DNA from: Closterium sp. Naga37s-1
Lineage: Eukaryota; Streptophyta; Zygnematophyceae; Desmidiales; Closteriaceae
DNA: 64,000 nt
Assembly (NCBI GenBank): GCA_947471745.1
Contig: CANJKZ010000263.1
Location: 372,001 to 436,000, forward strand
Direction: 5' to 3'
Below are positions 54,787 through 62,480 of this stretch, piece by piece (the first letter of the stretch is position 1; each line of letters opens with the position of its first letter). Position numbers and translations under genes: made by a program. The notes under the pieces are model-generated. The model was not told where the DNA came from, ran no database searches, and saw only the letters and a list, made by a program, of their open reading frames with translations.

Positions 54787-55668
54787 GTGGAACAGGCACC
54801 ACAGGTGAGAAGGATGGCTGAGCATCACGCGCGGAAGCTGAGAGCTGAGTTCCCGGACCTCCTGAGTGAGAAGATGATTCTGGAGGCCATGAGCAGTACG
54901 GTGCACGATGTGAGTCAGATCACAGAGGAGCAGGTGGCCAGCTGGGGGCAGGTGGACCTGCTGGTGGCGGGATGGGAGTGTCAAGGGGTGTCATGGGCAG
55001 GAAAAGGGAAGGGAGGGGAGGACCCGAGGACGAAGCTGATGGACAACCTGTTCAATATCCTGGAGTGGCTGCAGTAGAGGCAGGGCAGAGTGGCTTACTT
55101 GCTAGAGAATCTGGATCTAGAAGGGGATTGTAGAGAGCCAATTCGGCTGGTGAGGGAGAGGATTGGCCGGCACTTGGGAAAAGGGATGAGCTGTGATGCA
55201 GCCAGGGCAGGGTCGTACGCTCACCGCCTCAGGAGGTACTGGCAGAACGTGGTTCCCGTGCTGGATCTGCAGGAGGAAGCAGAGGGGATGAGGAGGTCTA
55301 CAGGGAGGAGGGTGGTGGACATCCTGGAGCCGGGACGGACTCCCGCGCCAGTTTGTCAAAGAAGTTACAGCAGGCACTACCCATGCAACCAGGTGGGGCA
55401 GGACAGGAGGGCTCTGCCCACCTTGGTCGCTTTTGCAGCGGCAGCATGCTACAGGTGGGAAGGGGGGGAGCCCGGACCCGGGCTGATATATGACCACAAG
55501 CGGGGACGGTGGGAGGAACCGACGGCATTAGAGAGGGAGCTGGCTATGGGATATGGAGAAAACGTGACGGCAGCACCAGGGGTGAGCGAGGAAGACAGGA
55601 GGAGGGCACTGGGGAATGCCATGGATGGCTACATGATGAGGTGGCTGGTGCAGAGGATGTGGCGAGAG
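54697..55668 (+). pseudogene. C5 cytosine-specific DNA methyltransferase domain in gypsy pol
   Basis: About 324 codons between protease and RT, in the gag-pol frame. Motif I: IRLVELFGGIGAGLAAAVRSG (S-adenosylmethionine binding). Motif IV: LVAGWECQGVSWAGKGKG with the catalytic Cys at polyprotein residue 1139 (54979-54981). The Pro that usually precedes it (PCQ) is Glu here. Motif VI: LLENLDLEGD (Glu at residue 1181). Motif VIII: SYAHRLRRYW. Motif X: ALGNAMDGYMMRWLVQRM. The family transfers a methyl group to C5 of cytosine in DNA. TAG at 54784 and 55075 interrupt this copy; both fit Trp codons (TGG to TAG). No CXXC, BAH or chromodomain is fused. Confidence 0.88.
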
Positions 55669-55674
55669 ATGGTC

Positions 55675-58161
55675 TTGGGCGGGGGGCAAGAGGCAGATAA
55701 GGCGGCGGCAGCAGCAGCCCCACAAGGAGCATGGACCTGCCAGGAGGAGGAGGGAGAGAAGTGGACAGTGGGGGAAGAGATGAGTGAAGAGGGAAGGGAA
55801 GCTATGCTGGGACTGCTGGCCAAGCATAGGAAGTGCTTTGCCTTCACACTGCAAGAACTGGGAAGGTGCAAAGTGAAGGAGATGGAGCTGAAACTGAGCA
55901 GCACAGAGCCGGTGTTCCAACGGCGTAGGAAGATGCCGCACGGAGATGAAGAGATATGCAAGGAGAAGATTAAGGAGCTGCTAGCGGCCGGACTGATCCG
56001 GCGCTCAGAATCAGAATACGCCACACCAACAGTGGTGGCAGCGAGGAAGGACTTAACAGGGGAGATCCTGAGCAGGAGGATGTGCGGAGATTACCGAGCG
56101 CTCAACAAGATTACCGTGGCGGACAGGTACCCAATGCCGATGGCGGAGGAGATATTTGACAAGTTAGCAGAGGGGGTGTTCTTCACGACGCTGGACCTGC
56201 GGCAGGGGTTCAATCAGATAAAAATCAGGGAGGAGGACGTCAGGAAGACGGCATTCCACGGGCCGGATGGGCTGTACGAGTGGCTTTACATGCCATTCGG
56301 GCTGAGGAACGCATCAGCAGTGTTTCAGAGAGTCATGGATGCAGTGCTGAGGGACGTAGAATGTGCAGCGTGCTACATAGATGACGTGGTGATCTTCAGC
56401 ACCTCCGAACAGCAGCACCTGCAGGATGTGGAGAAGACACTGGCAGCAATAGAAGCAGCAGGACTCACGTGTCACCCGAAGAAGTGTAGGTGGGGTGAGC
56501 AGACCGTTCAGTATCTGGGCTACGAGGTGAAAGGGGGGCAGATCGGGATCCAGCAAGCGAAGGTGGAGGTGCTGGATAGGCTGCGAGAACCAAAGGACAA
56601 GACAGGGCTGCGAGCGGTATTGGGGTTCCTGAGTTACTACCGGCGATTTGTGCCCAACTTCAGCAGGCGGGCAGCGGTGTTGAACGGACTGTTAAGGGAG
56701 GACAAGACATGGGAGTGGGGGGAAGCGCAGAAGGGGGCATTGCAGGACCTGATGACGGCAGTGAAAACAGCAACCGTCTTGCAGCTGCCAGCAGCAGACC
56801 AGCCCTTCACCCTCTACACCGACTGGAGCAGCCAAGGGATGGGCGGGATACTCTGCCAGGAGGTGGAAGGGAATGAGAAGGTGGTGGCCTACGCGAGTAG
56901 GAGCTGCAACTCGGCGGAGGCACAGTACAGCTCGTACACAGGGGAGGGACTGGCGGCAGTATGGGCTGTGGGGCACTTCAGGGTCTATCTGCAGGGGCGG
57001 GAGTTCACCCTGGTGACGGACCACCAGCCACTGACATGGCTGATGACTACACCAGGGTTAACAGGCAGGAATGCACGATGGGCAATGAAGCTGCAGGAGT
57101 ATGACTTCAAAATCAAGCACAGGCCAAGAAAAACCTTGCAGCATGTGGACGGCCTCTCCCATAACCCCCCACCGCTAGAGCCAACAGTGACTCTTGCGCT
57201 GCTGGCCAGACAGGTGGAGCTGAGTGGGGCCAGGAGGAGCAAGGGGCCAGCTGATATCTGGGAGGATGAGCAGGCTGTGAGATGGGTGAAGGGAGAGACA
57301 GGGGCAGACGAGGAGATGAGCGAGAGGGTGAGAGCAAGGGGGCACCACTACAGGTGGTACCAGCAGCAGTTGCAGATACAGACCGAGGGTGGGTGGAAGC
57401 TGGTGCCGGCCCCAGGCGAGAGGGAAGCAGTGATAAATGAGGTGCACTCAAAGCTGGGGCACTTCGGGCATGAGAGGACAGTGCAATTGTTGAAGACGGG
57501 CTGGTGGTGGGAGGGAATGCGCAGGCACGTGCAGAAGTGGGTGGAGGGATGTGAGGCCTGCCAAAGGAGCCGAGCAAACCTGACCCAAGCCAAGGCCGAG
57601 CAGCAGTCCCTGCCCATCCGCGGGTTAGGCTTCAGATGGTCCTTGGACCTGGCGGGGGAACTGCCGCTGAGCCGGGGGGGGAAACGGTACATAGTGCTCA
57701 TGGTGGAGCACGTGAGCAAGTGGCTGGAGGTGAGGGCTATCCCCAGCAAGAGCTCAAGACATGTGGCAGCAGCATTCAAGGAACAATTAATATGCAGATT
57801 TGGGGCGTGTGCAGAGGTGCTCACCGATCAAGGCACAGAGTTTCAAGGGGAGTTCAGGAAGCTGTTAGAGGAAGCAGGAATCACCCACAGGCGCACCTCT
57901 CGGTATCACCCACAGAGTGATGGGCTGACCGAGCGCCTAGTGCAGACGTTGAAGCGAGGGCTGCGGGCATATGGGGAGAAAAGGAAGCGGGAATGGGACA
58001 ATGAGCTACACTGGATTGCGGCAGGCTATAGGTTTGGGAAGCAGGCTGCCCTGAGAGACCATTCACCCTACAGCCTTCTGTTTGGTTGTGAGCCGGTGCT
58101 ACCTGTGGGGGCACCACGGGTCCTCACGGATACAGTGACAGCAGGCACCATAGACAACTGA
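55675..58161 (+). CDS. Gypsy RT, RNase H and integrase
   Basis: The open frame runs from 55078 to 58158, continuous with the methyltransferase. RT starts near 55900 (EPVFQRRRKMPHGDEEI), with MCGDYRALNKITVADRYPMP, MPFGLRNASAVFQRVMD and the catalytic YIDDVVIFS at about 56374-56400. RNase H contains FTLYTDWSSQGMGGILCQ and VTDHQPLTWLM. The integrase zinc domain reads HSKLGHFGHERT then CEACQRSRANLTQ. Its core has SLDLAGELPLSRGG, EVLTDQGTEFQGEF and YHPQSDGLTERLVQTLKRGL, so the D, D, E residues are present. The frame ends at TGA 58159. No lesion is seen in RT, RNase H or integrase core. Confidence 0.93.
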   Translation: MGGGQEADKAAAAAAPQGAWTCQEEEGEKWTVGEEMSEEGREAMLGLLAKHRKCFAFTLQELGRCKVKEMELKLSSTEPVFQRRRKMPHGDEEICKEKIKELLAAGLIRRSESEYATPTVVAARKDLTGEILSRRMCGDYRALNKITVADRYPMPMAEEIFDKLAEGVFFTTLDLRQGFNQIKIREEDVRKTAFHGPDGLYEWLYMPFGLRNASAVFQRVMDAVLRDVECAACYIDDVVIFSTSEQQHLQDVEKTLAAIEAAGLTCHPKKCRWGEQTVQYLGYEVKGGQIGIQQAKVEVLDRLREPKDKTGLRAVLGFLSYYRRFVPNFSRRAAVLNGLLREDKTWEWGEAQKGALQDLMTAVKTATVLQLPAADQPFTLYTDWSSQGMGGILCQEVEGNEKVVAYASRSCNSAEAQYSSYTGEGLAAVWAVGHFRVYLQGREFTLVTDHQPLTWLMTTPGLTGRNARWAMKLQEYDFKIKHRPRKTLQHVDGLSHNPPPLEPTVTLALLARQVELSGARRSKGPADIWEDEQAVRWVKGETGADEEMSERVRARGHHYRWYQQQLQIQTEGGWKLVPAPGEREAVINEVHSKLGHFGHERTVQLLKTGWWWEGMRRHVQKWVEGCEACQRSRANLTQAKAEQQSLPIRGLGFRWSLDLAGELPLSRGGKRYIVLMVEHVSKWLEVRAIPSKSSRHVAAAFKEQLICRFGACAEVLTDQGTEFQGEFRKLLEEAGITHRRTSRYHPQSDGLTERLVQTLKRGLRAYGEKRKREWDNELHWIAAGYRFGKQAALRDHSPYSLLFGCEPVLPVGAPRVLTDTVTAGTIDN

Positions 58162-58566
58162 GTGGCCTTGTCAGAGGCCAGGGCAAGGTACCTCCAAGTG
58201 ATAATGCCAGCAGCGCTAGAAAACCTACACACGGCACAGCTGAGAGACGCCAGACGTTATGAGCAACGCCAGCAGCAGGGGATGTTGGGAAGGAGGGAGA
58301 AAAAGGGAGCAAGTGAGGGGCAGGAGGTGTACCTGAAAAGGGCGAAACAGGACACGCTGGACGTCGGGGTGGGGACCGAGAGGTGGAGAGTGAAGGAAGT
58401 TCGGCCCTCGGGGATTCTCGTGCTGGAGAATGAAAAGGGGGCACAGTTGAAGGAGCACCAGACCAACACGGCCCTGGTGAGGGGGAGCAAGCCTCAGCAA
58501 GCTGGTCCTGTGACACGAGCTCGAGCTACCCAAGCACGGGCACAGGAGGGGGCAGTGAGTGACTGA
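58162..58566 (+). pseudogene. C-terminal tail of gypsy integrase polyprotein
   Basis: Same frame, after TGA 58159, which fits TGG to TGA. Reads VALSEARARYLQVIMPAALE, LHTAQLRDARRYEQRQQ and VYLKRAKQDTLDVGVGTERW, ending at TGA 58564. It resembles the integrase C-terminal GPY/F-type region; no chromodomain is recognisable. Confidence 0.75.
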
Positions 58567-58651
58567 GGCAGGGCAGCACAGAGCAGGGAGTGTTGAAGAA
58601 GAACAACAGGAAGAAGAGCAGGTGCTGGTGAGGGTCACACACTCCGACAGC

Positions 58652-59013
58652 TGTCACCGCATATGCAAGGGATGCATATGCAATAACAGTAGAGTGCGGT
58701 GCTGTGAAGTAGTATAGAAAATAGCTAAGAATGCATTGAAGTAGATAGATAAGAAGTAGTGTAGGAAGTGTAGCCAGTAGCGAAGTGTCGGTTGCAAAGG
58801 GGTGTAGAAAGGGGGAAATATGTGGGAGCGGTTGGGATGAAGGGGGAAAAGCACCGAAGGGCGAAATGGGGGATTCGAACAAATCCCAACCTCGAGCCGC
58901 ACATTGGAAATGTGCAAGCCGAGGTTGGGTAAGGTCACCCACGCCCACTCACTCGATGCCTATTGTTCAGTATTCTTTCATACTAGTGCAGGGCTGTCAT
59001 CCTAGCTACTACA
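58652..59013 (+). repeat. 3' LTR of the methyltransferase gypsy element
   Basis: Partner of 51120-51481. It is followed not by host sequence but by the element's own primer-site and leader (59014-59065). It is therefore an LTR shared by two tandem copies. Confidence 0.9.
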
Positions 59014-59159
59014 CGCGGTGGCACAGCACTAAGAAGGAACCGGTGGGGTGAGGGAGTAATCTCGTTGAGTGACTGAGGCAGGGCAGCACAGAGCAGGGAG
59101 TGTTGAAGAAGAACAACAGGAAGAAGAGCAGGTGCTGGTGAGGGTCACACACTCCGACA
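59014..59159 (+). mobile_element. Tandem, internally deleted second copy of the gypsy element
   Basis: 59014-59065 repeats the primer-site/leader (matches 51482-51533). It is joined at 59066 to a second copy of the element's 3' internal end (matches 58555-58649, GAGTGACTGAGGCAGGGC). Nearly 7 kb of internal sequence is missing and no third LTR follows; copia K resumes at about 59157. Confidence 0.85.
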
Positions 59160-60696
59160 CACCGACGAGTTCGCCTGCACAGCTGCCGCCACCGCCTGGA
59201 AGTCCTCGCCAGCCTTCGGTGCCAGCGAGACGGTCGGCTCCACGACAATGACCAGCGAGCAGGTCGTCGCCTTGTCGTCTCGCCCCTTGCCGCCAGCAGA
59301 GGAATCGGCGTCCTTTGCTGAGGTCGACGTCTTGGTCGACTGCTTCTCCTTGCGTGAGTGGTTCCCTCCTCGACATGGATGACGGTTGGCCGACCTCCCA
59401 CGGCCTCCCTTGGCGTCGTCGTAGTCGGAGTCACTGCTGTCGGGCACTCGAAGGAGAGGTGGTCGGGGTTGCCGCACAGCCATCATTCTCGACCTCGACT
59501 TCCTCCTCCTCGACCATTGTCCTTGGCCGACTTCTTCTTGTCGGCGTCCTTGGTCGGCTTCCAGCCGCTGCTACCACCACCATCGCCAGACTGCCTACGC
59601 TGCCCCAGTCGACCTTGATTCGCCGGGGCAACGTAGTTCACCTGCGCCAGGAGCTCCTAGGACCGCTCAGCCTCCTGCATCGCCTCGTCCTGTAGGATGT
59701 ACGAGGTCAAGGTGTCCTCGTTGAGCGTCGCCCGCGTGCTCGGCGCCATCGACAGCCGCTTCAGTAGGTTGTAGCTGCTCGGGAGTCTTTGCATGACGTG
59801 CGTGACGTACAACGCCGTCGAGTACTACGCACCGGCCATCCTGATGGTGGCGAGAATTTGCCGAGCTCGGTTGTAGTAGTCGGTCGGAGTCTCCTGGTCG
59901 CCCATACGTAGGTGCGTCAGCTGCCCCTAAGCTGGGCGATGAACAAGTCGTCGGTGACTTGGCAAGTCGACTCGATGAAGTGCCACGCCCGGTGGCCGGC
60001 GTCGAGGTACTCCCTGCACGACTTCAAGGCGATCTGCACACGCGGCAAGCAGCACCGCGAGATGACTGTGAAGGTCAACAACTACACGGCGCGAAAATCC
60101 ACACGCAAGTCGGGGTAGTGCTCCTCCGGCGTCGCCACGGTGCCACGGGCGAAGCCGATCAGCCCGGCCATCTCCAGCTGGGGCTTGATAGCTTCCTTCC
60201 ATGTGAGGATGTCGGGTCGACCGACCAGCAGGGGAGTGACCAAGATCCTGTCCGGCGAAAACTTGAAGTAGCTGTAGCTCGGTGTTATTCCGCCCGCTGT
60301 CACGTGGATCGCCGACATCGGCGACAATCCGCTTTGACATCCTCCGACGTCGCCCTGTGAGGAGCCTGCAGCCGCTGACGGCTGCATCCCTCGCGTCTGA
60401 ACGCCGCTGGCTTCACCGGCGTGTATCACACCTCGCTGCCTCGACGTGCCTCCCGCACTGCTGCCGACTTGACCACTACCGGCGTTGACGCCCACGTCGA
60501 CGCCGCCTTCGTCGTTCACCGGTCGAGGGGAGGCGGGTCGAGAAGGGTGCTCCGACGCCCACATGGTGCGAAGTCCAGCCTCGACGACCGCCCAGGGTAT
60601 CGCTCCGTACTCCTGGGCGTCATAGCGTCTCCTCGCGTCCTCCAGCCGTGCCTCCAGGGTGTCCACCACCCCTGCGTCACCTACGGCTCCTACCAT
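59157..60696 (-). pseudogene. Copia K gag
   Basis: Starts at ATG 60696 on the minus strand (MVGAVGDAGVVDTLEARLED). It shares YFKFSPDRILVTPLLVGRPD, WKEAIKPQLEMAGLIGFARG, YVTHVMQRLPSSYNLLKRL and LNEDTLTSYILQDEAMQEAE with copia E. A stop at 60082 and frame changes follow. A knuckle-like LCGNPDHLSFEC lies near 59440-59475. The tail (GEDFQAVAAAVQANSS) reaches the gypsy insertion, and its protease resumes at 51119. Confidence 0.82.
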
Positions 60697-60789
60697 AGTG
60701 ACTACCGCACAGCTGCCGGCCTACAACCACGAGATAGGTAAGTGATGTCTACGTCGACCTGACTGAAAGGTATGTCGTGTGCCGTCCAC

Positions 60790-60802
60790 GCTCACCGCAC
60801 CA
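60790..60802 (-). promoter_or_regulatory. Putative primer binding site of copia K
   Basis: Minus-strand TGGTGCGGTGAGC, one base different from the copia E site. It follows a CA end at 60803. Confidence 0.5.
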
Positions 60803-61620
60803 TGCAGAGATAACTACTACAACGGGAGCTAGACTACGGGCTAGGCATAGGTGCTCGTGTGATCTCTGCGTTCGTTCGTTCCTTAGTCGTTTTCTTGTGC
60901 GCACACTGCTTGCTAGTTCACGGGGAAAGTTGACAAGAGTTCCACTAGGAAAAGTTCAAAACAATGGTACAGAGAAGTTGGCAGGACAAGACTACATTAG
61001 AGCTAGGATTCAGGTCGGTCGACTGCCAGCGCAGCATGGTCGACCGTGCTCCAGACGACTTGGTCGACTGCGCTCCAGCAGTGCAAAGTCGATGGCGGGC
61101 CAACGCTGCAGGTTGACGGCGTGCCAGCGTTGCTACTTTGCAGGTGCTCGCACGTGATTAGCGTGCTGTGCCTTGTTACCTGCACAGCGCACACACCAAA
61201 TTGTCCCCAAGCTGGCGACTGCTTCTGATCAGCCACGTCGACCTCGGGATACCACCACCGAGGTCGGTCTCGCCAAAACCACCTGGGCGACCGTCGCACT
61301 CCTCTACATCATCTCGTCACCCAGGTAACCTGGTCGACCGGGCAACCTTCACATGTCCGTCAACCACCCAAGTCGACGACCACTCCCCGTCAACCTCATC
61401 AAGTCGACCATACCCTTGGTCGACCAGCCCCAGGTCGACGACACTTCTGGTCGACCAGCCCCACGTTGACCAGCACAGCTGTCAGCCTACCACCCAAGTC
61501 GGCTTCCCGAAGTCGGCGTCACCAAGTCGGTGTCACCAAGTCGACGCCCCGCTACTCAACGCCCTGCTGCTCGGCATCCTGCTCTTCGACGCCCTCCAGC
61601 TCGGCGTCCCTTATTGAGGT
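60803..61620 (-). repeat. Probable LTR region of copia K, GTCGAC-rich
   Basis: Upstream (minus) of the primer site. 61010-61620 has many GTCGAC/TCGACC words with irregular spacing and near-repeats such as GGTCGACCAGCCCCA (61416, 61449). No frame is supported. The upstream limit of the LTR is unknown. Confidence 0.45.
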
Positions 61621-62390
61621 CGACGTGTTGTTCTGGATCCGTCACTTTGAGAACTTACGACGAAATCATTACTCAACTAAACGCAATTCCGCTTGGTAGG
61701 ATTGTGCGCCTTAGGCTTAGCTACCATCTCCAAGTTAAATCAGTCGTTAAGATCGTCTATAGAGTGAGAACCAAGTAAAAACGTCCAGTAGCCGCATGAC
61801 TAGAATGGTAGAGGAAGTACAAACATTAGGGTATATGAAAGTTGGAGTTGGGGACTCCAAGAGAACCATGATGAGAGGGAAAGGGTTCTCCAAGATCTAC
61901 GGAAGGATGGTAGGAACCTTCCTAGCAGCAAGGATGCAACCCTCATCATGAGGTTGTTGAGCTGTCACATGCAAAATCCAATCTAGTTGGATTTTGCCTA
62001 GGTGTTGCAACATTTGCAACCCATGCTAGAAACTTCTAGCCACCCCAATCTAAAAGTCAAAATTGCCTTCCTAACCACCCAACCAAAGATTCCTTCATAG
62101 TCATGTCCAAGTAATCACCCAAAATAGATATAACCCCGAAAGGTAATAAGAAATCCAAATCTTGGAAATCTTGTAACTTGGGCGATCTTGGTCGAAATAA
62201 GGCAATCTTGGTATCGTTGGAAAGCTCTGAATTTCTCCTGCATGATCAAGCATTTAAACTTGGAGAAAAACACAGAGATGATAATAGCCAACAGCCATGA
62301 TATGTGCCCATGCAAATATTGCAAGCACAAATGTCACGAGCACTCAACAGAACGTTAGGATGAGATGCACTCAGAATGACGTGCATCCAA
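61621..62390. repeat. Interval containing the 3' LTR of copia D
   Basis: On the minus strand the polypurine tract GAGGGGGAG near 62400 is followed by TTTGTTGGATGCACG, so the LTR starts near 62394 and extends to lower coordinates. Its end is not located. 61621-61850 has nothing recognisable. Confidence 0.45.
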
Positions 62391-62480
62391 CAAACTCCCC
62401 CTCAGACTAACGGATTGCATGCACACACACTCACAGGCATGCAAACACTCATGCACTCATGACGCTGCTGCCCACACTAG

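Larger units (their letters stand above)
51120..59013 (+). mobile_element. Ty3/gypsy retrotransposon carrying a C5 DNA methyltransferase
   Basis: Two 362-bp LTRs (51120-51481 and 58652-59013) bound one gag-pol frame from 51565 to 58566: gag with three zinc knuckles, protease, cytosine methyltransferase, RT, RNase H, integrase, C-terminal tail. The order RT-RNase H-integrase makes it Ty3/gypsy. The LTRs differ at about three of 362 positions, so insertion is recent. All parts share one frame, broken only by TAG 54784, TAG 55075 and TGA 58159. It sits in a copia K protease gene, with CACC shared at both edges as a possible target duplication. Confidence 0.9.

Noticed and set aside
54697-55668. 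Host methyltransferase gene into which a gypsy element inserted
   Set aside because: The domain lies in the same frame as gag-protease before it and RT after it, with no introns or host flanks, inside two matching LTRs.
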